This document shows positions 1 to 10,015 of a stretch of 64,000 nt of DNA, piece by piece. The position numbers and the translations under genes are program-made. Positions within the stretch are counted from its first letter, which is position 1; each line of letters starts with the position of its first letter. The stretch lies in assembly GCA_021234155.1 (NCBI GenBank), contig JAJEKV010000343.1:233012-297011 (forward strand), in the 5' to 3' direction. This stretch comes from Isoetes taiwanensis (Eukaryota > Streptophyta > Lycopodiopsida > Isoetales > Isoetaceae). Below the pieces are notes generated by a model. That model did no database searches and was not told the DNA's origin. It worked only from the letters and a program-made list of their open reading frames with translations.

Positions 1-320
1 TCCACTCCTATAATCTTCATCATGTATTTTAACCATTGGGACATCTTAAGTCCACTGACCCTATGCTTTACATTATACCATGCCTGCAGAATTTTAGGAA
101 TTAGGATTCATAAATTAAAAACAACCAGAAAATACAAAAGGAAAGTACTTACCATCTTAAGTGGCGAAACTATTGCTTGTTTAAATAACTAGTCCTCATC
201 AGCGGTTGTGTACGAATAGTGGCGAAAGAATTGTTTGAATCACAATCACGTCATCTTCATAAACACAGAGGCATCTGAAAGGACTCTTCCTAGTACCTAT
301 CCATGCTCACGTCATATTGT
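1..320. repeat. Direct repeat copy 1, left part
   Basis: This stretch matches 5571-5890 almost base for base, for example the shared text around TCCACTGACCCTATGCTTTA. It is the left part of a large direct duplication; the start of copy 1 lies outside the window. The match stops at about 320, where copy 1 enters a 2.3 kb stretch absent from copy 2, and resumes at about 2631. No coding function is seen here. Confidence 0.85.
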
Positions 321-362
321 AGGCATCCTGAGCTTTCACTTAGATCTGCCTAGTGTATTGAG

Positions 363-1194
363 GTGCAAAGAGTAAAGGCCATTAACTCCACTAATTTAAT
401 AGGTTTTTACGCTGGCCCTAGAAAAGCTTTTGATGATTTAGATTTAGACCATGTAGAATATGGAATTGTGATGAAACGGGTGTGCAAGCAGGCAGCAGAT
501 GTGGGATGAGAATTGCGGCCAGAAAAGGGGATAGAAAAGTTACTGAAACAATCCCCAAGAATAGAGTGGTTAACTACCCTATGCTATGTAAGTGCTGCAG
601 GCCATACAATTCCCAATCTTTACATATTTAAAGGCAAGAAATTAAGGGATAGGAATCTTCTTGCTGGCTATGAACCTGGAGCTTGGATTACTAATGAGCT
701 TTTTGATGCATGACCGGATCACTTCAAGAAGAATGTGCCAGGAGGTATTAGTTTAGAAAGACCTCATTTATTGATTTGTGATGGCCATGGATCACACGTG
801 AACTTGAAAGTGATCCAACATGCCAAGGAAATGGGCTTGCACATATTCTGACTACCTCCACATACTTCTCATAAGCTCCAACCACTTGATGTTTCCTGTT
901 TTGGACCTATGAAGGGTGCATTTAAAGCTCTGAGACACAAATACATGGGACAGAATGATATGCATGAACCAAACGAGGAGGACATGGCAACATTGGTCTC
1001 TCAGTCTCTTAGACAATCATTAACTGCAGTGAACATCAAAGCAGGCTTTGCTGCCACAGGAATTTGGCCATGGAAAATGCTTGCTGTGCAACTAGCCCAG
1101 TCGCTGAGAGTATGATTGTTCAAGACAGTGAAGAAGAGGAAGAGGACGAAAATATGACAGTGGATGTTGAGCCTAAATGTCCAAGAATTTGCAG
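363..1194 (+). pseudogene. Pogo/Tigger-like DDE transposase, broken
   Basis: Conceptual translation gives the catalytic core of a DDE_1 (pogo/Tigger/jerky-like) transposase, a nuclear cut-and-paste enzyme. In order I read FYAGPRKAFDDLDLDHVE, then WNCDETG (first catalytic Asp, about 461-481), then SAAGHTIPNLYIFKGKKL, then ICDGHGSHVNL (second Asp, about 774-806), then PPHTSHKLQPLDVSCFGP (third acidic position) and NIKAGFAATGIWPW. Reading needs a frame change near 455, another near 565 and a third near 1070. Two in-frame TGA stops lie at 711-713 and 849-851. It therefore cannot make an active enzyme. The N-terminal helix-turn-helix DNA-binding domains are missing. Confidence 0.85.
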
Positions 1195-1268
1195 GTAAGA
1201 TTTTTTATTAAATCCATGCTTAAAATATTGTTACAAGTTGCTGATTTAGATTGTTCATGTGTATGCAG

Positions 1269-1755
1269 GTGAATTTGAAGATGCCAATCCCAATGGGCTT
1301 GCATGTGCTGATGCAAGTTTGTTTGCACTTGCTGTTGTTGCCACTAAAGTTGCAAATGTTGCTGGTCCAGTTCTTGCAGCTCCAAATCCAAGTTCAAATG
1401 TTGCTCCTGGGACAAAATTTGGTGCTGTCAATGTTGCCCCTTCCACTGTTATAATAGCCAATGGCCGTGCACCTTCCAGCATGCCAAAGGCAAGGAGGAG
1501 TAGATTGCCGATTGAGCTTGCAAATAGACTCATGGTGACATCAGATGAGATGTTAAGGGCTAGGGTAGATGAGCATAACAGAAAGGTAGAAGGCAACAAG
1601 ATAAGGTTAGAAAAGCAAGTTGTGAAGAAGTTAATTCAAGAAAAGAAAAGAAAAGAAAGGCTAAAGAGCTGCATGTGAAAGAAAGGATGGAGGCCAAGGC
1701 TTTGAAAGAGGCTGAGAAAATGGCAGAAGGGAATACCATACAAATAGAATAAGAG
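1269..1755 (+). pseudogene. Transposase C-terminal tail, frameshifted
   Basis: This follows a possible 74 bp GT-AG intron (1195-1268, ending GTGTATGCAG). It encodes an alanine-rich linker and then a charged, coiled-coil-like tail (MLRARVDEHNRKVEGNKIRL and a KKRKERLK stretch). One missing base near 1665 turns the expected ...RLKELHVKERMEAK... reading into a stop at 1676-1678. Joining the putative exons leaves a stop at the junction, so either the intron call is wrong or another indel is present. Similar charged tails follow the DDE domain in plant pogo-like transposases; that link is inference from position. Confidence 0.5.
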
Positions 1756-3094
1756 CTATTCTTTTCCATCAAGATGGGAAAAGGAAGCTAGGCATTGAGG
1801 AGATATTTGGTGTTGGTAGGCCTTTTACACGGGGTGTAATTGAAGCTAGGCAAAAGGCAAAAGCCAAAAGCTAGATTAATGTTGAAAAGAGGGTTAATTC
1901 CCAATGAAACTGCTGCTGCACTAGCTAATCCATCTTGTAAAACTGACATGCAATGTTCCTCTTGATTTTGCTGATAATAGACAAAATCTACAACCCTTGA
2001 CAGAAATTTGATGTGCCATTAGGGTCTAAGTGCAAACCATGGAAGTCATCTGCTGCAGCATCAAGGGCATCTACTACACCATTGAAGGACACATGCCCAA
2101 CCCATTTTGGATGAAGCATGTGCCAAGAAGGTTCTGCTGTGCACCATAATGGTTGGGCACCTCACCAAAGAGGGCGAGCAGGTCCCCAAAAAACTATCAC
2201 CATCTGGACCATGATATCACCATTAAGGTCAAAAACCTGCCTTGCTTTGGCTCCACTTTTCCTTATGAAGACAATAAAAAATTGGGAAAAAAAGTGATAT
2301 ATTGTTCATTAGCAATTGGAACAGCTATGCAGCCAAAAAAAATCTGTAATTTGCCTACTTTGGGCACTTGTTTGCAGATCTTGTCACTGGTAACCGTTCT
2401 TGGGCACTCTTCCTTAGTGGGAAATGGTACCACATGATAGTGAACTCTAATGGCGTACCTTTCACATAATAGGTCAGAGAGTAAACCGAAATAGCAGATG
2501 GCCCACATGATCGCTTAACCTTCAAATGGGACATATTTTAAGGTTGGGATCTAGAGATGGCCTAGCCTAAAGTGAAAGAGCCTTGTTCTTGAATATTTCC
2601 AACCAAAGGTCGTGCATCTAAGAGGGTCAAACTGAAAGCCTCTCATTTTATTCTACAAACTCCTTTCCATTTTCTGCTCCTATCTCAAAATCTGCCACCT
2701 TCAGACCTTCCAAATCCTCCTGGCCTCTAATACTGAATTTGGATACACAGTAAAATAGCAGCCTCTTTTGCACAACGATGGAATGTTGTATTCCATGGTC
2801 GACATCAGATAAAAGGATATGTTTATTTGTAAATGAGATTTCATCTATTTCTTTCTATTTCTACAAACCCCTAGTGTCATCCTTGACCTTCTCATTGCAG
2901 CAACACATGCAAGCCTTGCCTACACGAACATAACACTATATTTAATATTAAACGAAAATTCTTCTACACCAGTTTCTGCAATCCTGCGCTCTTGCTGACG
3001 TCGAATCATGTCCAAATCTTCTAAACAAATCTTGAAGCCTACAAAGAAGAATGCCAGAATTATACAAAAAAGAAATTCAATTAACTATTACAAC

Positions 3095-3572
3095 TTACGT
3101 TTCGGACGGGAACATCGATCCATCTAGCTTCACAACCTGAAGCATGAACAACTCCAACATGTCTGCGAACTCTTTTAAATCCAGTTCCTCAACTTTCTTA
3201 TCAATAGCAATCTTTGAATGGACTTTCCAACTGTCAAACTGCCTCCTTGCCCCCTGAATTTTTGCCTCAGACTTGCGAATCCCTCTTCTACGAACTTCTT
3301 GCAGCAAATCATTAATGTAATTCCAAAAAAGGAACTGCTGGTTGTTTCTCAAAATTCTCCTTCTCGGTTTCATATAGGATAGACACACTTAGATGGCCAT
3401 TAGATTCTGCTTCTTCAAGATATTTGGTAACTGCCTCCTCACAAAACTGGTCTTCAAAACTAGCATCTTCATCTTGCAGGTTAGTTATATCACATAAAGT
3501 GGAAATTTCTGAACTGCCACTAGCTTGAAAATGCCTAAGAATCCTATGACCACATATAAGAACGAAAAACAA
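3095..3572 (-). pseudogene. Unknown ORF in direct repeat, copy 1
   Basis: Two overlapping minus-strand frames (3312-3572 and 3095-3388) read as one hydrophilic, helix-rich protein if one base is dropped from a run of six T near 3325. The first part contains CDITNLQDEDASFEDQFCEE and the second WNYINDLLQEVRRRGIRKSE and ELDLKEFADMLELF. Copy 2 (about 6390-6650) has the same frame break, so the break predates the duplication or is a real exon edge. I do not recognise the family. Acidic and basic residues alternate as in a coiled coil; no metal-binding or membrane motif is visible. Confidence 0.35.
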
Positions 3573-4291
3573 ACATGCAGAAGCCTAAAATCTATAAAAG
3601 AACCCTAAATCTAACAAAAAACTTGCATGCAGACACTAACATCTAAAATAAGTGAAGCTTTATACCTTTTATGGTCAGAATGTTCCCTAAAAATTGTCTT
3701 CCCACGAATCTTCAGCAAAAAATACAATTAAGGATGGCTAATAACCCGGTTTGATCTGCCAGACAAAATAGAGTTAAAAAACTTACATGCAGACCTCAAA
3801 TAGAGTAAAAAACTTACATGCAGACCCTAACATCTAAAACAACTCGAGCTTTTTGGGCAACTCGATCTTCAAAATATTCCTTTGACAATCGTCTTCTCAC
3901 AAATTTTGGGCAAGATTCCACATCTAAAAACTCTGTTTGATCTGCCAGAAATACAAAACAAGAAGTTCATAACGAAACTTAGTGAACCACAATACAGTAA
4001 ATACTAAGCAGAGGTATAAACAGTAGAAACTCAGCAAAAAACTCGAAAAATCTTCACAAAACTTTCAAGATGCTGCAAATATGATGGCACCACCCAAAAA
4101 ATGCAAGCAAGATGCTTGCAGACCTCGAGCGCCTTCGGTGCTCTACAAAACATTATGGCAGGGGTTCGTCTTCGCGGCCGAAGAGGTAAGAAAAAATTAG
4201 GAAGAACAGAGTCCTTCTTTGGTTGCCACACAGGATGATGCGTAAGTGTCGTCCGCATAACATGAATGTTTTTTTACACGACATTCCTGTA

Positions 4292-4795
4292 TACGGAAAG
4301 AATCCTTACCTTCAATTTTGCCGTCGCGTCCAACAGTGCCTTGACACATGTCGATGTTTCTTTTCTTGAAAACACAAATCTTCAGATCTCGTGGTGTTGC
4401 ATTGCTTTCTACGGCAGCATTTTTACGGTGCATTTTGTCTTTTTACTCCAAGATTTAGTCATGTTTCTCCCGCATTCCCAAACACTAAAATCCCACTTTA
4501 ATAAGTAAGATTCATGGAGGCCAGCTGGACCGGCCAGAAAACAGCCAAGCGGGCCTTTGGCATAACGGAAAGAAAACTTAGCTTCAATTCTGCGACCAAA
4601 TTCTGAGGTAGAATCAGTAAAATGCGAGGTAGAAACAACTGAATGCGGAGTAGAAATAACAGAACACAGGGTAAAAATCTGTGAAGAAAGAGCAGCACGC
4701 GATGCAAAAATTTGTGTTTTCTGACACGTGTCAAGGCACTGTTGGACGTGGTGGCAGAATTGAAGGTAAAGATTAAGGTAAGGATTCTTTCCGTA
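4292..4795. repeat. Foldback (inverted-repeat) element, copy 1
   Basis: The left arm (4292-4478, starting TACGGAAAGAATCCTTACCT) is repeated in reverse complement at 4620-4795 (ending GGATTCTTTCCGTA). The arms are about 180 bp and enclose about 140 bp. Copy 2 of the same structure at 9487-10005 is better preserved. It could be a MITE-like foldback element or a source of long hairpin RNA; no protein is supported. Confidence 0.75.
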
Positions 4796-4813
4796 GACTA
4801 TTACTCGATTTAT

Positions 4814-4852
4814 CAGTGTCATCATTGAGCACGGGCCATGCTAATCTTCTCC
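4814..4852 (-). ncRNA. U6 snRNA fragment (pseudogene), copy 1
   Basis: The reverse complement reads GGAGAAGATTAGCATGGCCC followed by GTGCTCAATGATGACACTGA. That closely follows the highly conserved central part of U6 spliceosomal RNA (AGAGAAGATTAGCATGGCCC... GGATGACACGCA). Only about 40 nt are present, with no 5' end, promoter or T-tail, so it is a dead fragment. The same piece occurs at 12299-12337. Confidence 0.7.
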
Positions 4853-5010
4853 ATAAGGAGGACAAGATTAAAATTACGTAGTCTATAAAGAGAGACCTAT
4901 CTGAATTTCCATCCATTGATGTCAGATGATGTCCAATTCAGTGTTTTCTGCAGCAAAAACAAATAGTAGCAGGGTTGTCGATCTGAAGCAAGTATCGACT
5001 TATGACTTAT
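4816..5010 (+). repeat. Duplicated 5' end of the PPR gene
   Basis: Matches 12298-12510 with small indels: the U6-like fragment, the 5' flank, and the first ~22 codons from the candidate ATG (MSNSVFSA..., here around 4930). It ends abruptly in a (GACTTAT)n stretch at about 5000-5022. It is a short non-functional copy of the promoter-proximal part of the gene at 12.4 kb, lying between the two big direct repeats. Confidence 0.8.
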
Positions 5011-5090
5011 GACTTATGACTTAAGGGTTTAATTAAATACTGGTGACATGTCATGGTATGCGTACGTATATCGTATAAATACCTGGAACG

Positions 5091-5310
5091 TCACAAGCAC
5101 TGATATAAAAGCTGATACTGGAGCGGACAATATCGAAGCAGATGTAGAAGATAAAGGATTGCCATGTGGAGCATCTGTGTTACTGTCAAAATGCCCTTTA
5201 TCGTACTTTTTGAGCTCTTCTTTATAAATTCAAACATTCTTCTTGCACCAGTTGCGTCAAACGGCTTTCCAGCTATCTCCATCGCAGCCTTCACCTGCAA
5301 CTCAAAAGTT
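5091..5310 (-). other. Exon-like segment, unknown protein
   Basis: On the minus strand a candidate acceptor (TTGCAG) at about 5297 precedes an open segment beginning VKAAMEIAGKPFDATGARRM and continuing FEFIKKSSKSTIKGILTVTQ, after which the reading becomes low-complexity leucine. It belongs to copy 2 of the direct repeat and may be another exon of the same decayed gene as 3095-3572. Family not recognised. Confidence 0.3.
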
Positions 5311-5570
5311 TTATCATACCTAAAGAAATAAAGAAACATTAGTACATGAATAACTACCTGTACAACAAATCAAATGACTACATAAGAAACAAATTACCTG
5401 TTCATGAACTACTTCTTGTAAAACAAATTAAATGACTACATAAAGAAACAAATGAAATGCCTTTATACTACGATGCCCTGTAACTTTCATGCCAATATTA
5501 ATGGATACGCCAGCTCACGACAACCTAGAAAATAGTGTTGTTTGTCCACTCTTTCTACTGAAAGCACCAT

Positions 5571-6858
5571 CCACTCTTATAATCTTCATCGTGTATTTTA
5601 ACCATTGGGGCATCTTAAGTCCACTGACCCTATGCTTTACATTATACCATGCCTGCAGAATTTCAGAAATTAGGATTCAGAAATTAAAAACAACCAGAAA
5701 ATACAAAAGGAAAGTACTTACCGTCTTAAGTGGCGAAACTATTGCTTGTTTAAATAACTAGTCCTCATCAGCGGTTGTGTACGAATAGTGGCGAAAGAAA
5801 TGTTTGAATCACAATCACGTCATCTTCATAAACACGAAGAGGCATCTGAAAGGACTCTTCCTAGTACCTATCCATGCTCATGTCATATTGTTCTGAAAGC
5901 CTCTCATTTTATTCTACAAACTCCTTTCCATTTTCTGCTTCTATCTCAAAATTTGCTACCTTCAAACCTTCCAAATCCTCCTGGCACCTAATACTGAATT
6001 TGGATACACAGTAAAATAGCAGCCTCATTTGCACAACAATGGAATGTTGTATTCCATGGTCGACATCAGATAGAAGGGCCTGCTTATTTGCAAATGAGAT
6101 TTCATCTATTTCTTTCTGTTTTTACAAATCCCTAGTGTCATCTTTGACCTTCTTATTGCAGCAACAAATGCAAGCCTTGCCTACACGAACATAACACTAT
6201 ATTTAATATTAAACAAAAAATTTTCTACACCAGTTTCTGCAATCCTGTGCTCTTGCTGACGTCGAAACATGACTCCAAATCTTCTAAACAAATCTTGAAG
6301 CCTGCAAAGAAGAATGCCAGAATTATACAAAAAAGAATTTCAATTAAATATTACAACTTACGTTTCAGACGGGAACATCGATCCATCTAGTGAAGCATGA
6401 ACAACTCCAACATGTCTGCGAACTCTTTTAAATCTAGTTCCTCAACTTTCTTATCAATAGCAATCTTTGAATGGACTCTCCAACTGTCAAACCGCCTCGT
6501 CGCCCGCTAAATTTTTGCCTCAGACTTGCGAATCCCTCTGCTACGAACTTCTTGCAGCAAATCATTAATGTAATTCCAGAAAAGGAACTGCTGATTGTTT
6601 CCCAAAATTCTCCTTCTCGGTTTCATATAGAACAAGCACACTTAGATGGCCATTAGATTCTGCTTTTTCAAGATATTTGGTAACTGCCTCCTCCAAAACT
6701 AGTCTTCAAAACTAGCATCTTCATCCTGCAAGTTAATTATATCACATAAAGTGGAAATTTTTGAACTGCCACCAGCTTGAAAATGCCTAAGAACCCTAAG
6801 ATCACACATAAGAACAAAAAACAAACATGCAGAAGCCTAAAATCTATAAAAGAACCCT
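5571..6858. repeat. Direct repeat copy 2, left part
   Basis: Collinear with 1-320 joined directly to 2631-3598 of copy 1. It lacks the 2.3 kb transposon segment and therefore shows the empty site. The minus-strand unknown ORF of copy 1 recurs at about 6390-6650 with the same frame break. It is interrupted at 6858 by a LINE insertion. Confidence 0.85.
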
Positions 6859-8603
6859 ACCCCTATTCATAAGACGGGAAGCAGGGATGACCACCACCTA
6901 CCGTATGATCATGGTCAGCCCGTTACTCGCAAAACTTCTAGCAGGTGTGCTGGAGAAGAAGTTAACGCAATGGGCGGAGGAAGCTAGAGTACGTGCAGTT
7001 GGCCAGACAGGTTTTCGCCCTGCCCACTCCACGAGTGATCATATTTTTACTCTCAGAATCCTTATAGAAGCTAGCTGCAATGCACGACGTGACTTGTATT
7101 GCTGTTTCGTAGATTTTAAGACGGCATATGATACGGTCCCTCGGGACCTGTCGTGGCAATGCTTGCAGGAGCTACATGTCCCACAGGGTTTGCAGAATGC
7201 CATCTACCGGCTCTATGACGGAATATATGCCACTTTGCCTGCGTCAGACCACCGGGTGAACAGCACCATAGGTGTTAAACAGGGATGCCCGTTATCTCCA
7301 ATGCTTTTTGGACTCTATATTGACAAGTTGGAGACCTGGATGCAAGAACATGGAGGTGGTGGCCCGCAGTTGCCAAAGGCATATACAGTAAAACAGTTGC
7401 TCTATATATGCAGACGATCTGGGCTTATTGTCCCATACAGCTAGGAGTATGCAGGAACATTTGGATGCTCTCAGTCAATTCTGTGACATAGCAAGAATGA
7501 CAGTCAACCAGCAGAAAACCAAGCTGTTGCCAATCCTGTCTGCGCAGCATGATATCCCAGACTTCTATTACAGAGGACAAAGGATGGAAGTTGTAAGGAC
7601 CTTTAAGTATATGGGAATCGATTTCTCTGCTAACATGCTATGGGATGACTGTGTAGAAAGAAGGGACAGCGCGGGATGGAAAACCCTGTATGCAATGCAG
7701 AATAGTTGTTACAGAATAGATCTCTGCGGTTGGGCACGCAAAGCACACCTGTTCTGAGCACTCGTGGAACCAGTATTGTTGTATGGGGTAGAGGTCTGGG
7801 GGGCAGCGGTTAGCAAGGATACTTGGGATAAGCTAGAGAGGGTACAGAAGGCTTTCCTAACATATAGCCTAGGCGTCAAGGACACGGTGCCTTATCCGAT
7901 TTTGCTGTATGAGACAGGCTTTTGGCCCCTGCAGCATTTTGCTATGTGCAGGCACCTTGCATATTTCCATAACATTGATAGAATGGATGCACAACGTCTT
8001 CCTCCCCGGGCTCTGTTATTGGCACAAGGGCCACAACGACTGAAGAGAGTGTGGCAGGAGCATTGTAGGGGATGGTTCGCAAGATGGTCCATAGACTATC
8101 AACACATTATGGATATGTCGGATATCGTGGAGCAGGAGCTGCGTTTGAATGAGCGCTTTGCTGCCTCTCTATGGGATGCGCCCACTCTTGCAAATCCCAA
8201 AACAAAACACTGCCACACGCAGGTTAATCCGTCGCTTGAACATGGCCCCCACCAGTACTTGAAGGCACACATTTCTACCAAGAAACGGAGAGCTATAGCT
8301 GCAATAAGGACAGGGTCCCACCATCTCAGAATTGAGACAGGCCGCTGGGGTACGGATGGAGGGCAGAGAATCCCCCGGCATGAGAGATTATGCCAGCGTT
8401 GTCACATGCAGATAGTAGAAGATGAACACCATGCTCTACAGGAATGCCCAGTATATGCACACATTCGAGCAGCTCATGCCGATCTCAGATGCTCTGAGAT
8501 TGCAATTCATCAACTGCTGGCTTCACTAATGGTTGCACGTCTTGCGTCCTACATTCTGCAAGTCTCCACCGTCAGGGAGTCCTTCACAGCACAGGGAATT
8601 TGA
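6859..8603 (+). pseudogene. LINE reverse transcriptase with zinc knuckle, broken
   Basis: It encodes the RT core and C-terminus of a LINE polyprotein. Seen motifs: FVDFKTAYDTVPRD (first catalytic Asp codon at 7112-7114), GVKQGCPLSPMLFGLYIDKL, and YADDLGLL (catalytic pair at 7413-7418). A thumb/connection region follows, and then a Cys/His motif LCQRCHMQIVEDEHHALQEC (about 8388-8447). A small TA-rich expansion just before YADD (7403-7407) shifts the frame, and a TGA at 7755-7757 interrupts it again. The product is dead. The sequence style resembles LINE RTs abundant in ferns and lycophytes; I do not assign a clade. Confidence 0.88.
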
Positions 8604-8808
8604 GCGCCCAGATAGGACCTCTGAACGCCTACTACAAGGGTTTTTCCTCCCACATGGGGGGGTTTTTTCATCCTAGTGGTAGAGTCACATTGTACAGGGT
8701 TTCTGTGGTTTTCTTTTTCGTTTGAAAATTTTTCGCTATATTGTATCACCGTCTCATAGGCCAGTTGGCCTCCATGGACATTAAAATATACTTCCTTCCT
8801 TCCTTCCT
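6859..8808 (+). mobile_element. 5'-truncated non-LTR retrotransposon (LINE)
   Basis: The insertion is delimited by the empty site in copy 1 (3598/3599): flank AGAACCCT before it, AAATCTAAC after it. It starts inside the reverse transcriptase domain and ends with a 3' UTR, a palindromic motif ATAGGCCAGTTGGCCTC (8756-8772) and a CCTT tetranucleotide tail (8791-8808). No long target-site duplication is evident; at most CCT is shared. Endonuclease and ORF1 are absent, as expected from 5' truncation during target-primed reverse transcription. Confidence 0.9.
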
Positions 8809-10015
8809 TCCTAAATCTAACAACAAACTTGCATGCAGACACTAACATCTAAAATAAGTGAAGCTTTATACCTTCTATGGTCAGAATGTCCCCAAAAAAT
8901 CGTCTTCCCACGAATCTTCGACAAGAAATATAACTAAGAATGGCTAAGAACCAGGTTTGATCTGCCAGACAAAATAGAGTTAAAAAACTTACATGCAGAC
9001 TTGAAATAGAGTAAAAAACTTACATGCAGACCCTAACATCTAAAACAACTCGAGCTTTTTGGGCAACTCGATCTCCAAAATATTCCTTGACAATCGTCTT
9101 CTCACAAATTTTGGACAAGATTCCACGCCTAAAAACTCGTTTGATTTGCCAGAAACACAAAACAAGAAGTTTGTACGAAACTTAGTGAGCCACAATACAG
9201 TAAACACTAAGCAGAGGTATAAACAATCGAAACTCACTCGAAAAATCTTCATAAAACTTCCGAAATGCTGCAAATATGATGGTACCACCCAAAAAATGCA
9301 AGCAAGATGCTTGTAGACCTCGAGCGCCTTCAGTGCTCTACAAAAAATTATGACAGGGGTTCGTCTTCACGACCGAAGAGGTAAGAAAAAATTAGAAAGA
9401 ACAGAGTTCTTCTTTGGTTGCCACGCATGATGATGCGTAAGTGTCGTCCACGTAATAGGAATGTTTTTTTACATGGCATTCCTGTATACGGAAAGAATCC
9501 TTACCTTCAATTCTGTCGTCGCATCCAATAGTGCCTTGACACATGTCGATGTTTCTTTTCTTGAAAACACAAATCTCTGCATCTCGCATGCCGCTGTTTC
9601 TACACAGATTTTTATCGTGCATTCTATTGTTTCTACTCCGCATTTAGCTATTTCTACCCCGCATTCCCGAACACTAAAATCCCACTTTAATAAGTAAGAT
9701 TCGTGGAGGCCAGCTTGACTGGCCAGAAAACAGCCTAAGCAGGCCTTTGGCATAACGGAAAGAAAACTTACCTTCAATTCTGCGACCAGATTCTGAGGTA
9801 GAATCAGTAGAATGCGGGGTAGAAACAACTGAATGCGGAGTAGAAATAACAAAACACAGGGTAAACATCTGTGTAGAAACACCGGCACGCGATGCAAAGA
9901 TTTGTCTTGTCAGGAAAAGAAACACTAACACGAGTACGTGTCAAGGCGACATTGGACGGGGCGACATAATTGAAGGTAAAGATTAAGGTAAAGATTCTTT
10001 CCGTAGACTATTACT
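8809..10015. repeat. Direct repeat copy 2, right part
   Basis: Resumes the match to copy 1 (3599-4800) directly after the LINE tail and continues through the foldback element to about 10015. Beyond that the two copies diverge: copy 1 joins a PPR-gene fragment, copy 2 joins unique sequence. Confidence 0.8.
9487..10005. repeat. Foldback (inverted-repeat) element, copy 2
   Basis: The left arm (9487-9668) and right arm (9810-10005) are reverse complements over nearly their whole length: TACGGAAAGAATCC... pairs with ...GGTAAAGATTCTTTCCGTA, and CTACCCCGCATTC pairs with GAATGCGGGGTAG. The right arm contains near-repeats of GAATGCGGRGTAGAAAYAAC. The loop is about 140 bp. Transcription would give a hairpin of roughly 180 pairs, a possible siRNA source. 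Confidence 0.85.

Larger units (their letters stand above)
321..2630 (+). mobile_element. Insertion-like 2.3 kb segment with pogo-type transposase remnant
   Basis: Comparing the two direct copies, the sequence passes from position 320 to 2631 in copy 1 but continues without interruption at about 5890 in copy 2. The extra 2.3 kb contains a decayed pogo/Tigger-like transposase, so it is probably a DNA transposon insertion. I could not find convincing terminal inverted repeats or the TA target-site duplication expected of the pogo family at these edges, so a deletion from copy 2 remains possible. The part after the transposase (1870-2630) holds no recognisable gene. Confidence 0.6.
2631..4815. 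repeat. Direct repeat copy 1, right part
   Basis: Collinear with 5892-6858 plus 8809-10015 of copy 2, about 90 percent alike by eye. It ends in the foldback segment described separately. The boundary at about 4815 is sharp: downstream sequence is instead a copy of the 5' flank of the PPR gene at 12.3 kb. Confidence 0.8.

Noticed and set aside
1251..1599. Alanine/valine- and leucine-rich overlapping frames on both strands
   Set aside because: Shadows of the low-complexity linker in the transposase C-terminal frame.
3300..3340. Single-base frameshift joining the two unknown minus-strand frames
   Set aside because: The same break is present in copy 2 (about 6570-6590), so it is not a simple sequencing error and I do not merge the frames into one confident gene.
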